Shown here one piece after another: positions 20,354 through 29,736 of a stretch of 64,000 bases of DNA. The DNA lies in NCBI GenBank assembly GCA_965222975.1, contig CBDCVJ010000050.1, positions 434,001-498,000 of the forward strand, in the 5' to 3' direction. This DNA is from UBA6168 sp965222975 (GTDB lineage Bacteria > Bacteroidota > Bacteroidia > Chitinophagales > Saprospiraceae). Numbering within the stretch: position 1 is the stretch's first letter; every line of letters begins with the position of its first letter. A program made the translations under genes and the position numbers. The notes beneath the pieces were generated by a model. The model was not told the origin of the DNA. It searched no databases and saw only the letters and a list, made by a program, of their open reading frames with translations.

Positions 20354-21784
20354 TTAATCCACTTCATCGTGAAGGAAGGAATTTCCTTCCCTAATGCGTG
20401 GTTCATCTTCCCCTGTTATTACATATTTGGAATAGGCGGGTTCAGAAGAGTCTGGCACATTATCAAGGTCTATACCTTTGCGTACAAAGGCCGGTTCGTT
20501 CTCCAACTCATTGACAGTCTGTGGATTACTGAGCTTTGGCTTTTGACTGATTTGTGCCAATCGCTCCTTTCTACGGCGCTCAGCCTCCATACGATGTCGG
20601 CGGGTTTCGTCTTCTGTATCACGTGTTTCTCTCAAATAAGGCTCCCTGTTTCGATAGTTAGTACCTAATTCAGGAAAATCAATCGTATTGGCATTTGAGC
20701 TGTCATCATCAATGCCTAATGCTTGAAACACGTTCCGTTGTTGGATTTCATCGTCTAGAGATACCCTGACCTGTGTGGCATTTGAGGCAGGCTTGCCTCC
20801 GCGCAAGGATTTATTGCCTCGGTTGCGCTCAAAGCCTGTCGCGATAATCGTAACACTTATAGCCTCTTCAAGGGACTCTTCAAAACAGTTACCCCAAATG
20901 AGGTTAGTGCCCTGTCCAGCTTCCTCTTGCACAAATTCAGTGATTTCAAAAATCTCTTCCATCGTTACTTCCTTAGTGCCAGAAGTAATATTAACCAGAA
21001 TATGCTGAGCACCTTTAATATTGTTGTCTTCCAAAAGAGGAGAGTTCAACGCCTCATCCACAGCTCTTTTAGCCCGGTTCTCACCTTCAGCAATGGCCGT
21101 ACCCATAATAGCCACCCCACTGCCACGCATGACTGTATTAACATCTTCAAAATCCACGTTCACATAGCCTGGAACGGTAATGATTTCAGCAATGCCTTTG
21201 GCTGCAGTTGACAGGATGTTATCTGCCTCCGAGAAGGCTTTTGAAATGGTCAAATTGCCATGTATTGCTTTCAGTTTATCATTGGAAATAACAATGATGG
21301 TATCGACATATTTTTTCAGTTCTTCTAAGCCTTCCGTTCCATGGGTGACCCGTTTGTTGCCTTCAAAGGTGAACGGCAATGTCACTATGCCTACCGTCAA
21401 AATGTCCATTTCCTGCGCTGCCTTGGCAATAATAGGTGCTGCGCCAGTGCCAGTGCCGCCTCCCATTCCCGCAGTAATGAAAAGCATTTTACAGTCATTG
21501 GCGAGGTAGGCTTTCACCTCCTCTATGCTTTCCTCGCAGGCCAGTTTGCCGATGTTTGGTTTGCTACCAGCTCCGCGGCCTTCGGTAAGGGTAGGGCCGA
21601 GCTGTATTTTAACAGGTACAGGGCTTTGTTCCATTGATTGTTTATCGGTATTGCAAATGGCAAAGTCCACTCCAATGATACCCTGTTTAAACATGTGGTT
21701 GACGGCATTACTTCCCCCGCCGCCGACGCCGATTACTTTAATAATGGGGGTTTCGTTTTTTTCGTCCATTAGCTTGAAAATCAT
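20354..21784 (-). CDS. ftsZ: Cell division protein FtsZ
   Basis: Tubulin-like GTPase that polymerises into the cytokinetic ring at midcell. The N-terminal nucleotide fold begins at IIKVIGVGGGGSNAVNHM, and the tubulin signature GGGTGTGAAP lies at about residues 108-117. After the GTPase core (to about residue 325) comes a charged linker of about 130 residues, rich in Arg and Glu, and a short C-terminal peptide (GNSFLHDEVD) of the type that binds FtsA in Bacteroidota. The length of 476 residues is within the phylum's range. An alternative start at M6 is possible. It is the last gene of the dcw operon, 99 bp after ftsA, and is followed by a strong terminator. Confidence 0.97.
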   Translation of the reverse strand: MIFKLMDEKNETPIIKVIGVGGGGSNAVNHMFKQGIIGVDFAICNTDKQSMEQSPVPVKIQLGPTLTEGRGAGSKPNIGKLACEESIEEVKAYLANDCKMLFITAGMGGGTGTGAAPIIAKAAQEMDILTVGIVTLPFTFEGNKRVTHGTEGLEELKKYVDTIIVISNDKLKAIHGNLTISKAFSEADNILSTAAKGIAEIITVPGYVNVDFEDVNTVMRGSGVAIMGTAIAEGENRAKRAVDEALNSPLLEDNNIKGAQHILVNITSGTKEVTMEEIFEITEFVQEEAGQGTNLIWGNCFEESLEEAISVTIIATGFERNRGNKSLRGGKPASNATQVRVSLDDEIQQRNVFQALGIDDDSSNANTIDFPELGTNYRNREPYLRETRDTEDETRRHRMEAERRRKERLAQISQKPKLSNPQTVNELENEPAFVRKGIDLDNVPDSSEPAYSKYVITGEDEPRIREGNSFLHDEVD

Positions 21785-21792
21785 AACTGCTT

Positions 21793-21884
21793 AGGTTTTG
21801 AGTGTTGAGTTTTGAGTTTTGAGTTATTAAGTATTTTGCAGGTTATGCATACTCAAAACTCACTAACTCAAAACTCAAAACTTT
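21793..21884. repeat. Inverted repeat of AGTTTTGAGT-type words between ftsA and ftsZ
   Basis: The left half repeats GAGTTTTGAGTTTTGAGTTA. The right half carries the inverse words CTCAAAACT and AACTCAAAACTCAAAAC. The arms can pair over about 35 nt with interruptions. The repeat fills the whole ftsA-ftsZ spacer. Confidence 0.75.
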
Positions 21885-23224
21885 TAAAATTCAGCGTCAG
21901 GCTCGGCCTGAAACCATTCTTTTGTTTTTTGAAAAATCGAATCGAACCATTTCCCAGAAGCACCTACTTCTTCTACTTCTTCCATCATTTCTCTTTCCTC
22001 TGGGTCGTTCTTTGGCTCTTCCACATAATGGTTGTAAACCACCCGCCCTTCTTCTACATCTTTGATGCCCTTGAGCAACAGCCCAATCGCCGTGGAATAA
22101 ACAGGACTGCTCAACTCTTGGCTATAACCATGTGCCAAATGCTCAACAGGAACACCAATTCGAGTATCCAACCCAGTGTAAAAAGCAGTGAGCTTTTCAA
22201 TGTGGTTGAGCAATGAACCGCCGCCTGTCAATACAATGCCGGCAATGAGCTTGCTGTCGTATCCACTCCGGCGAATTTCCCAGATCACATAATCGAGAAT
22301 TTCTTCAACCCGGGCTTGAATAACACGAGCCAGATTTTTTTCAGAAATCTCTTTATGATCACGGCCTTTTAGGCCCGGTATCGTGATGATGCGGTTATCA
22401 AATACTTCTTCAGCAAGAGCAGAACCGAATTTCACTTTCAGTTTTTCTGCCTGCTGATGCATGACATTACAGCCATCTTTGATGTCTTTGGTGATAACAT
22501 TTCCGCCAAAAGGAATAACGGCCGTGTGGCGGATAATGCCATCTTTGAAAATGGTGATATCAGTGGTACCTCCACCAATGTCTATTAAGGCAACCCCTGC
22601 TTCTTTTTCTTCTTCACTTAGCACTGAAGTAGCACTGGCAATTGGTTCCAAAGTCAGATTGGCAACCTGTAGGTCAGCACGTTGGACACATTTTACAATG
22701 TTTTGTGTAGCCGTGATCTGACCAGTGATGATGTGGAAATTGGCTTCCAACCTCACACCTGACATACCGATAGGGTCAACAATACCCTGCTCGTCATCCA
22801 CAGTGTATTCTTGCGGCAACACATGGATGATCTTATCGCCTGGAGGCAACACGAGTTTGTACATGTCCTTCACCAAACGGTCAATGTCGGTCTGGCTGAT
22901 TTCAGTGTGAAGATTGTCGCGGGTCAGCATACCCCTATGCTGGAGGCTCTTGATATGCTGTCCTGCAATGCCAACATGGGCAATACGGAACTCCGTGTCG
23001 GCTGCCCTTTCGGCAATAGCAATAGCATCTGAAATAGCACGCACCGTTTTTTCGATGTTCGAAACTACACCGCGCATTACGCCTTCGCTGTCCACTTTTC
23101 CGACGCCCAAAATTTCCAAGCGGCCATGTTCGTCTTTACGGCCAGCAATCGCGCATACTTTGGTCGTTCCGATGTCCAGTGCAACTACCAGATCCTGCTG
23201 TTGAGGGTTGTTTGGTAAATTCAT
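21884..23224 (-). CDS. ftsA: Cell division protein FtsA
   Basis: Actin-like ATPase that tethers FtsZ filaments to the membrane and recruits later division proteins. The N-terminal phosphate-binding motif is VVALDIGTTKVCAIAG. Phosphate-2 and adenosine motifs appear as ALIDIGGGTTDITIF and GIVLTGGGSLL. The 1C domain specific to FtsA lies between them (about residues 85-165). The acidic C-terminus (REMMEEVEEV) is followed by an amphipathic tail with WFDSIFQKTKEWF, which fits the membrane-targeting helix of the family. The length is 446 residues. It sits between ftsQ and ftsZ, the standard order, with hairpin-rich spacers on both sides. Confidence 0.97.
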   Translation of the reverse strand: MNLPNNPQQQDLVVALDIGTTKVCAIAGRKDEHGRLEILGVGKVDSEGVMRGVVSNIEKTVRAISDAIAIAERAADTEFRIAHVGIAGQHIKSLQHRGMLTRDNLHTEISQTDIDRLVKDMYKLVLPPGDKIIHVLPQEYTVDDEQGIVDPIGMSGVRLEANFHIITGQITATQNIVKCVQRADLQVANLTLEPIASATSVLSEEEKEAGVALIDIGGGTTDITIFKDGIIRHTAVIPFGGNVITKDIKDGCNVMHQQAEKLKVKFGSALAEEVFDNRIITIPGLKGRDHKEISEKNLARVIQARVEEILDYVIWEIRRSGYDSKLIAGIVLTGGGSLLNHIEKLTAFYTGLDTRIGVPVEHLAHGYSQELSSPVYSTAIGLLLKGIKDVEEGRVVYNHYVEEPKNDPEEREMMEEVEEVGASGKWFDSIFQKTKEWFQAEPDAEF

Positions 23225-23257
23225 GATTAAAATGGTTAATTATCTCAATATTATTTG

Positions 23258-23327
23258 GTTTCGGGTTTCGGGTTTGAGGTTCTTGGTTTTAGCTAAGAAC
23301 CTCAAACCATAAACCTCAAACCGATTC
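23258..23327. repeat. Inverted repeat of GGTTTGAGGTT-type words between ftsQ and ftsA
   Basis: The left half is built of GGTTTCGGGTTTCGGGTTTG and GAGGTTCTTGG. The right half is built of AAGAACCTCAAACC and AAACCTCAAACCG. The arms can form a long imperfect hairpin in the ftsQ-ftsA spacer. The words differ from those at neighbouring junctions. Confidence 0.75.
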
Positions 23328-24109
23328 TAATTTTTTTCACAGACCACCTGGCCTTTGTACCGCAAGTCAATGGAATGGTATTTTTTCCATCCCTCCCGGT
23401 TCATGGCTTCTTCGTAAAAAGTTTTCAGGCGGAAAAATTTATCTTCTACATCTTTGTACTTTCCAAAGATGATCGTTTGATCTCCTATTTTCGGAATCAG
23501 CACGAACTCTCCCCTTTTGTTGACATAAACCTGCTCGATAAAAGCTCTCCAAAATTTATCGTCCACAATGATCTTGGATAAATCGAACAAGTCCTTGAAC
23601 TCGTGATTGCCGCGTTCCATAAACTCCGGCGTATGAGGTTGTATATCTCCAGTAGCTACCAAAGCCCTTGCGGTGAAGTGGGGTGATGTTTCAATGCGAT
23701 GGCCATTCTCATCCACGTAATAGGTTGCTCCCAAGTTATCAAAAATGCGGAGGATCGGCTCCCGTTGTTGTATTCTGATTTTTATCTGGCTGTTGGCCGT
23801 TATCATGACCTCAGCATTTTTCACAAAAGAATCTTCTTCTAGAATGCGCTCTACCCTATCTTCGTCAATAAGTCCAGCTGCTTGTTCGTTTAAGGGCATC
23901 CCAAAGCTTCGTTCGATTATTTTTATCACATCTGCACTATCAATCAGCCAATGGCCACCTGTCAATGGATCTACTTTAACCACAGTAGCTTGGATCGGCA
24001 ATTCTTTTTTACGAGAGGCTGCCACTGTAATCAACAATATCAATAAAGCTGCCCCACCGACGAAAGCCAGGCGTTTGAAGGATTGATATGTTTGCTGATT
24101 GACTTGCAT
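23327..24109 (-). CDS. ftsQ: Cell division protein FtsQ/DivIB
   Basis: Bitopic divisome protein that links early and late division proteins through FtsL and FtsB-like partners. There is a short cytoplasmic N-terminus, one membrane helix (AFVGGAALLILLITVAA, about residues 14-30), and a periplasmic part with a POTRA-like segment (about 60-125) followed by the FtsQ beta domain. At 260 residues it is of normal size for the phylum. Sequence similarity in this family is low, and position decides the name: it follows murC after 27 bp and precedes ftsA. Confidence 0.88.
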   Translation of the reverse strand: MQVNQQTYQSFKRLAFVGGAALLILLITVAASRKKELPIQATVVKVDPLTGGHWLIDSADVIKIIERSFGMPLNEQAAGLIDEDRVERILEEDSFVKNAEVMITANSQIKIRIQQREPILRIFDNLGATYYVDENGHRIETSPHFTARALVATGDIQPHTPEFMERGNHEFKDLFDLSKIIVDDKFWRAFIEQVYVNKRGEFVLIPKIGDQTIIFGKYKDVEDKFFRLKTFYEEAMNREGWKKYHSIDLRYKGQVVCEKN

Positions 24110-24136
24110 TTATTCTTTAAATCAATTTTGTTGTTT

Positions 24137-25555
24137 TTATTTTTTTTCTAAAAAGCTTTTAATTGGCTCCACCACCGTATCAATATCCCCTGCACCAAGG
24201 GTCATCAACACTTCTATTTTTTTTTCTTTTAAAGAGGCTAAAACATTTTTTAATGTCACCCGATGTTTACTTTTATTTTTCATTTTTTTAAAAATAATTT
24301 CGGAAGTAACACCAGGCATGGGCAATTCCCTAGCAGGGTAAATGTCCATTAAAAATATTTCGTCCAATTTATCCAATTCCTCAGCAAACCCATCTTGAAA
24401 ATCCCGCGTACGGGAAAACAGATGGGGCTGAAAAATGCCCGACAACTTTTTGCCGGGATATAGCTCACGGGCTGCACTTACGGCAGCCCTGATTTCAGTC
24501 GGGTGGTGTGCGTAGTCATCAATGAAGACCGTCTTGTCGTTGCGGTGAATGAATTCGAAGCGGCGTTTGATGCCTTTAAATGTGGCGAGTGCTTCCCTGA
24601 TGGCATCTTCACTTACGCCGAGCTGTAGGGCAATGGCTGTTGCAGCAACGGCGTTTTCAACATTGTGCCTGCCGGGCATGGCAGTCTTAATGCCTTTCCA
24701 TCGTATTTCTCCGTGGCTCCGGTTGCCAACACTCCCGACTTTTACATCGGGAAAAGCCTCCCAACAAATGCCAGCAACCGGAGCTACGAAGTCAAATACG
24801 AACCATCCATCCTCGACCCGAACATTTTCTGCCCGGTAGTCTCCTTCGTTTACGCCGAACGTTTCAACCTTTTGATTTTCAAAGAATTGTGCCAAAGTAT
24901 TTTTCACATAAATACTTCCATTAATATCTACTTTTTGCACAAACGCTTTGAAACCCGACTCGTGCATTTTCTCCATATCCCCATAAATGTCCAAGTGGTC
25001 AGGATCCATCGACATAATGGCCGCCACGTTGGGCGAGAGGTGGAGAAAACTCCGGTCGTATTCATCCGCTTCAACGACTACCCAATCGCTTCTTCCCTCG
25101 ACGTAATTGGACATGTAATTCTGTGCAATGCCACCCAAAAAGGCAGTACAATCAACCCCGCCCGTCCGCAATAAATGCGTGACGAGCGAGGATGTAGTTG
25201 TTTTCCCATGCGTGCCTGCGATGGCGACCGTCCTGTTGTTGCGGCTAATGATGCCCAACACTTCGGCCCTTTTTTTCACTGGAATATCAGTACTTAAAAA
25301 GTACTGCAATTCTTTGTGATCCCTTGGCACAGCAGGTGTCCACACGACGAGGTCAACACCGTCGGGTATTTGCGACAGGTCTTCTTCGTAATGTATTGTC
25401 ATCCCTTCGTTGACCAACTTTTTGGTCAGGGTCGTTTCTGTTTTATCGTAACCCAAAATTTCCATTCCCCGGCCGTTGAAATAGCGGGCGATGGCGCTCA
25501 TGCCAATGCCCCCGATTCCGAGGAAGTACACTTTTTTTATTTCGCTGAAATTCAT
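24137..25555 (-). CDS. murC: UDP-N-acetylmuramate--L-alanine ligase MurC
   Basis: ATP-dependent cytoplasmic ligase adding L-alanine to UDP-MurNAc, the first amino acid of the peptide stem. The N-terminal Rossmann motif GIGGIGMSAIARYF is typical of MurC. The P-loop is AGTHGKTTTSSLVTHLL, the central domain has MSMDPDHLDIYGD, and the C-terminal domain has DDYAHHPTEI, which is diagnostic of MurC. The length of 472 residues is normal. It lies between murG (42 bp upstream) and ftsQ (27 bp downstream) in the operon. Confidence 0.97.
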   Translation of the reverse strand: MNFSEIKKVYFLGIGGIGMSAIARYFNGRGMEILGYDKTETTLTKKLVNEGMTIHYEEDLSQIPDGVDLVVWTPAVPRDHKELQYFLSTDIPVKKRAEVLGIISRNNRTVAIAGTHGKTTTSSLVTHLLRTGGVDCTAFLGGIAQNYMSNYVEGRSDWVVVEADEYDRSFLHLSPNVAAIMSMDPDHLDIYGDMEKMHESGFKAFVQKVDINGSIYVKNTLAQFFENQKVETFGVNEGDYRAENVRVEDGWFVFDFVAPVAGICWEAFPDVKVGSVGNRSHGEIRWKGIKTAMPGRHNVENAVAATAIALQLGVSEDAIREALATFKGIKRRFEFIHRNDKTVFIDDYAHHPTEIRAAVSAARELYPGKKLSGIFQPHLFSRTRDFQDGFAEELDKLDEIFLMDIYPARELPMPGVTSEIIFKKMKNKSKHRVTLKNVLASLKEKKIEVLMTLGAGDIDTVVEPIKSFLEKK

Positions 25556-25556
25556 T

Positions 25557-25625
25557 CGTAGTCAGGAAATTTATTTCCTGATTTTTTTCTGATTAAATTA
25601 TCGGGAAATAAATTTCCCGACTACG
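25557..25625. repeat. Palindrome at the murG-murC junction, extending into murG
   Basis: CGTAGTCAGGAAATTTATTT (left) and AAATAAATTTCCCGACTACG (right) are near-perfect inverse copies separated by an AT-rich loop. Smaller hairpins (GGAAATTTATTTCC) lie within each arm. The right arm overlaps the last nine codons of murG, so VVGKFISR and the stop are written by the repeat. Confidence 0.8.
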
Positions 25626-26707
25626 GTGAAAATTTCTTTTGCAATGTCTTCCGCCGCATTTGGCTTGGCCAATTTTTTAATATTATTGGCCAATTCCATT
25701 TTTTTATTTTCATCACCTAATAAATCAATGGCAGTTGAAATCATTTTTTCTTTGGCCTCAGCATCATGTACCATTAATGCTGCATTTTTTTCCACTAAAG
25801 CCATTGCATTTTTTGTCTGGTGATCCTCCGCCACATTTGGTGAAGGAATTAAAATGGCCGATTTCCCAACGAGGCATAATTCTGAAATTGTCAATGCCCC
25901 AGCCCTACCGATTACCACATCTGCCATTGCATAAGCCAAATCCATCCGATCAATAAATACTCTGGCTATTACGTTTGGTAAATTAGCGGTATCGGAATTT
26001 TTATATTCTTCAATATATAACTTACCGACCTGCCAAAGCACTTGTATATTTTGATTATTCTTTAATAATTCAAAATTGGCAGCCATCGCCCGATTAATTG
26101 TCCTCGCTCCAAGGCTGCCACCAAATACAAAAACTGATATTTTATCGTTATCAAAACCAAAATGGCGGCATGCTTCTTCCTTTTTATTATTTAAATTTCT
26201 AAAAAAATCCGCACGCACTGGGTTACCCGTTAAAACAATTTTTTCTCTTTTAAAAAAACGATCCATACCATCATAGGCGACACATATTTTATTTGCATTT
26301 TTTGCCAATAATTTATTTGTCACACCGGGATAGGAATTTTGTTCCTGCAAGACGGTTGGAATATTTTTTCGTTCTGCCATTTTTAATAATGGCCCACTCG
26401 CATATCCACCCACACCAACAGCAATATCCGGTTTAAAATTTCGGATAATATTATTTGCTTTTATTAAACTAAAAAACAATTTAAAAGGAAAAAGCAAATT
26501 CCTAAATGTCAATTTTCGCTGGAAGCCAGTTATATTTAAACCTTCAATTGGGTAGCCAGCCTTTGGAACTTTTTCCATTTCCAGCTTGCCTTTTGCCCCA
26601 ACAAATAATATATCGGCATCAGGCTTTATTTTTTTTATTGCATTGGCAATGGCAATTGCAGGGTAAACATGCCCTCCTGTACCACCACCTGAAATAATTA
26701 ATTTCAT
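25598..26707 (-). CDS. murG: UDP-N-acetylglucosamine--lipid I N-acetylglucosaminyltransferase MurG
   Basis: GT28 glycosyltransferase on the inner face of the cytoplasmic membrane that turns lipid I into lipid II. The N-terminal glycine-rich loop GGGTGGHVYPAIAIA and a second one (GVGGYASGP) fit the acceptor domain. FVFGGSLGARTIN and the nucleotide-sugar site (VIGRAGALTISELCLVGK, with the conserved Glu) fit the donor domain. The length is 369 residues. The start codon lies 2 bp after the ftsW stop, suggesting translational coupling. The C-terminal residues are encoded by one arm of an intergenic palindrome. Confidence 0.97.
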   Translation of the reverse strand: MKLIISGGGTGGHVYPAIAIANAIKKIKPDADILFVGAKGKLEMEKVPKAGYPIEGLNITGFQRKLTFRNLLFPFKLFFSLIKANNIIRNFKPDIAVGVGGYASGPLLKMAERKNIPTVLQEQNSYPGVTNKLLAKNANKICVAYDGMDRFFKREKIVLTGNPVRADFFRNLNNKKEEACRHFGFDNDKISVFVFGGSLGARTINRAMAANFELLKNNQNIQVLWQVGKLYIEEYKNSDTANLPNVIARVFIDRMDLAYAMADVVIGRAGALTISELCLVGKSAILIPSPNVAEDHQTKNAMALVEKNAALMVHDAEAKEKMISTAIDLLGDENKKMELANNIKKLAKPNAAEDIAKEIFTVVGKFISR

Positions 26708-26709
26708 AA

Positions 26710-28224
26710 TTAGTTTCTTGGTGGACGGTTATCTCGTCGGTCGTCCCGGTTTCTATCATCTCTATTTCTATTGTCCCGATTCCTATTATCCCGGTAATTT
26801 CTATTCCTGCCATCCCGGTTTCTATCGTCCCGATTATAACTTCCACCACCTCGTCTGTCACCACTTCTGTCCCGCTTATAGTTGTCCCTTCCACCTCCTT
26901 TTCGATCACTACCACTTTGCCTATCCCTATTATCGTATTTCCGATCTCTTCCACCACCGCTTTTATCATATCTTTTCTGTTCGTCTCCACTTTGTTGTCC
27001 TTTGTCACCTTGACCTAACTGCTTGTTGCTCTGCTTTTTATCGTCTTTTCCAGTTGGTGCCTCAGCAGATGCACCCCTGGCGCTTGTTTGTTCGATATTG
27101 CTACTGACACTGAGTATGATCCCAAAAAAGATGCAGGTAAATAAAACTGATGTCCCCCCCCAACTGACCATCGGCAGCGTCAGGCCGCTTACTGGTGTCA
27201 GGTTGGTGGCAATGGCCATATTCGCCAAAGCCTGGATGACAATATTTAAACTCAAACCAACTGCGGCCATAGCGCCAAATGATTTTTCAGAAATGGTCAC
27301 CAAACGGGTAGTCCTGAAAAACAGAAGGACATATAACGACAAGATCAAAAAAGCGCCGATCAATCCATATTCTTCACAAATAATGGCATAAATAAAATCA
27401 GCATAAGGTGTCGGCAAATAATTCCTTTGAATACTATTGCCAGGTCCCAATCCAAATAATTCTCCATTGGCAATTGCAATTTTCGCTTGCTCCACTTGGA
27501 AATTCCCACTATGGGTCGGGTTCATAAATTCAGAAATCCTCGACACCCAAGTTTCCAATCTTATCACGTTTGCAAATTCAGGGATTAATTGGACTGTAAC
27601 GATTAATCCTGCGAAAACAACAACCCCTAAAAATATGGTCAGCGTTATATACTTTAAATCCACCCTCCCCACAAACATCATAATCAAACAAGTGGCAAAT
27701 AATATGGCTGATGTCGACAAATCGGCTGGCGCAATTAATCCACATATCAATATTGTCGGAACAATGATTGGCACAAAAGCTTTATTAAAGTCTTTTATAT
27801 AGTCCCTGTGTCGGGTCATTTCCCTTGCCACTAAAAGTATCAATGCCAATTTCGCAAAATCGGAAGTTTGAAAAGTCAACTTAGTAAACGGTATCCTTAT
27901 CCAACGACGAGCATCGTTTATTTCTACTCCAAATAATAATGTATATCCCAGCAATATAAACGCAATGGCCCATAAATAGGGTGACAACATTTTAAATCGA
28001 ACATAGGGAGTCAAATAAGCAATATATGCGAGAAACAATCCAAAACCTAAAATAAATACATGCCTCATTAAATAGGCCGTCGTATCTCCACCACCTATTT
28101 TCCAAGCTAAAGTCCCTGTGCTGCTGTACACCGCCAATATACTAAACATAGAAAGCACTGCCAGTATCATCCAGATGACCCGGTCACCTTGTAATTCTGC
28201 ATATATTTTAGCTCCAATATTCAT
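26710..28224 (-). CDS. ftsW: FtsW/RodA-type septal peptidoglycan polymerase with Arg/Asn/Asp-rich tail
   Basis: SEDS glycosyltransferase that polymerises lipid II at the septum together with the class B PBP encoded upstream. The first ~370 residues contain about ten membrane segments and family motifs such as NDARRWIRIP, the large periplasmic loop, and PVSGLTLPMVSWGG. After the last helix (about residue 372) comes an unusual hydrophilic extension of about 130 residues. It is rich in Gly, Lys, Gln, Arg, Asn and Asp and ends in repeated RDNRNRD/RDDRNRD units. Such a tail is not part of the SEDS fold and is predicted to be disordered in the cytoplasm. The gene lies between murD and murG, 2 bp from murG. 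Confidence 0.95.
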   Translation of the reverse strand: MNIGAKIYAELQGDRVIWMILAVLSMFSILAVYSSTGTLAWKIGGGDTTAYLMRHVFILGFGLFLAYIAYLTPYVRFKMLSPYLWAIAFILLGYTLLFGVEINDARRWIRIPFTKLTFQTSDFAKLALILLVAREMTRHRDYIKDFNKAFVPIIVPTILICGLIAPADLSTSAILFATCLIMMFVGRVDLKYITLTIFLGVVVFAGLIVTVQLIPEFANVIRLETWVSRISEFMNPTHSGNFQVEQAKIAIANGELFGLGPGNSIQRNYLPTPYADFIYAIICEEYGLIGAFLILSLYVLLFFRTTRLVTISEKSFGAMAAVGLSLNIVIQALANMAIATNLTPVSGLTLPMVSWGGTSVLFTCIFFGIILSVSSNIEQTSARGASAEAPTGKDDKKQSNKQLGQGDKGQQSGDEQKRYDKSGGGRDRKYDNRDRQSGSDRKGGGRDNYKRDRSGDRRGGGSYNRDDRNRDGRNRNYRDNRNRDNRNRDDRNRDDRRDNRPPRN

Positions 28225-28227
28225 TTT

Positions 28228-28320
28228 ATTTTAATGAAGAATTAATAATGAAAAATGAAAAATATTTTCCCATTCTGCATTTTTCATTTCCCATTTTTCA
28301 TTAAATTATTTTTCATTTTA
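28228..28320. repeat. Inverted repeat of AATGAAAAATG-type words between murD and ftsW
   Basis: The left half has ATAATGAAAAATGAAAAAT. The right half has ATTTTTCATTTCCCATTTTT followed by CATT. The right half overlaps the last twelve codons of murD, so its C-terminal MKNNLMKNGK is written by repeat sequence. Confidence 0.7.
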
Positions 28321-29618
28321 AAAACGACCTCTTTAAATTGATCACCTCTGTCCATGTAATTTTTAAATAAATCAAAACTGGCGCAAGCGGGACTTAATAA
28401 AACAACATCTCCTTTTTCAGCATAAATGCTTGCACGGTTTACAGCTTCTTTTGTGCCTTTTGTTTCTTCAATATTTTTCAAAATGGGAGAAAAATTCTCC
28501 AACAGTTTTTGGTTATCAACTCCGAGGCAGATCAGTGCTTTCACTTTTTCTTCTACGAGTTGCATTAATGGTGAATAATCATTGCCTTTATCAGTGCCAC
28601 CTGCAATCCAGATGATTGGTTTTTCCATGGCTTGCAATGCATAAAAAACACTATCAACATTGGTGGCCTTGCTGTCGTTGATGTAGTCAATGCCGTTGAT
28701 ATTAGCTACAAATTCGAGGCGGTGTGGATCATTTACAAAGGTGTCCAACCCCTTTTGGATGACTACATCTTTTATGTCAAAAAACTTGGCGGCGATGATA
28801 GCACAAGTCGCATTGAAAAAATTGTGTTGGCCTTTCAATACACACTTTTGCATATCGAAAATTGATTCCCCTACCTTGAGAGAATGGGTGTTCTCAAAGC
28901 GGTTGAAGACCTTTATCAGTCGTGCCTGAGGTTCACTAAATCTTCGGGATTTAGCAAATCGTTGAACCTCAATGTCATCTGCATTGAGGATGAGCAAATC
29001 GTTCTCCTGTTGATTCATGGCTATCTTGAATTTCGACCGAACGTAATTCTCCATTTTGTACTCATACCTGTCCAAATGATCAGGCGTGATGTTGAGCAAA
29101 ATGGCTACTTTCGGTCGGAAAGACGTAATGCCATCCAACTGGAAACTGCTCAGTTCCAGCACGTGATAATCGTACTTATTCTCAGTAATGTTCCGGGCAA
29201 AACTGTAGCCGACATTGCCGCCGATTCCGGCGTTGAGACCAGCAGTTTTGAGCAGGTGGTAAGTCAACCTGGTCGTTGTAGTTTTCCCGTTACTCCCCGT
29301 GATGCCAATGATTGGTGCCGATGTATGGCGACACGCAAATTCGATTTCGGATATGACCGGAATTCCCTGAGCAATCAGTTTGAGGATAAGGGGGGTTGCA
29401 TCGGGAATGCCCGGACTTTTAACAATTAAATCCGAATCGCAGATGTTTGTCCATGTATGTTTGCCTTCCTCGTTTGGAATGCTATTATCTGCAAGTTCTC
29501 TCCTGTAACATTCCTTGATAATACCAGCATCAGAAACAAAAACCTTATAGCCTGATTGTTGAGCTAAAAGCGCGGCTCCTATACCGCTTTCGCCTGCCCC
29601 CAATACTGTTATTTTCAT
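28284..29618 (-). CDS. murD: UDP-N-acetylmuramoylalanine--D-glutamate ligase MurD
   Basis: ATP-dependent cytoplasmic ligase adding D-glutamate to UDP-MurNAc-L-Ala. The N-terminal Rossmann motif is VLGAGESGIGAALLA. The P-loop is GITGSNGKTTTTRL, the central domain has LNITPDHLDRYEY, and the C-terminal domain has INDSKATNVDSV and LLSPACASFDLF, both typical of MurD. The length of 444 residues is normal. It lies between mraY (118 bp) and ftsW (59 bp). The last codons lie inside an intergenic inverted repeat. Confidence 0.97.
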   Translation of the reverse strand: MKITVLGAGESGIGAALLAQQSGYKVFVSDAGIIKECYRRELADNSIPNEEGKHTWTNICDSDLIVKSPGIPDATPLILKLIAQGIPVISEIEFACRHTSAPIIGITGSNGKTTTTRLTYHLLKTAGLNAGIGGNVGYSFARNITENKYDYHVLELSSFQLDGITSFRPKVAILLNITPDHLDRYEYKMENYVRSKFKIAMNQQENDLLILNADDIEVQRFAKSRRFSEPQARLIKVFNRFENTHSLKVGESIFDMQKCVLKGQHNFFNATCAIIAAKFFDIKDVVIQKGLDTFVNDPHRLEFVANINGIDYINDSKATNVDSVFYALQAMEKPIIWIAGGTDKGNDYSPLMQLVEEKVKALICLGVDNQKLLENFSPILKNIEETKGTKEAVNRASIYAEKGDVVLLSPACASFDLFKNYMDRGDQFKEVVFKMKNNLMKNGK

Positions 29619-29736
29619 GGTTTGTTCGTCTGTATTTAAAAGCTCTCATAGACTGTTTCTAAAAAATATTCGAATGAGTGAATTTTAATATTCCTTTATT
29701 TGAATTTTTAATAAATCCTTTTTTTTGAAGTGTTTT

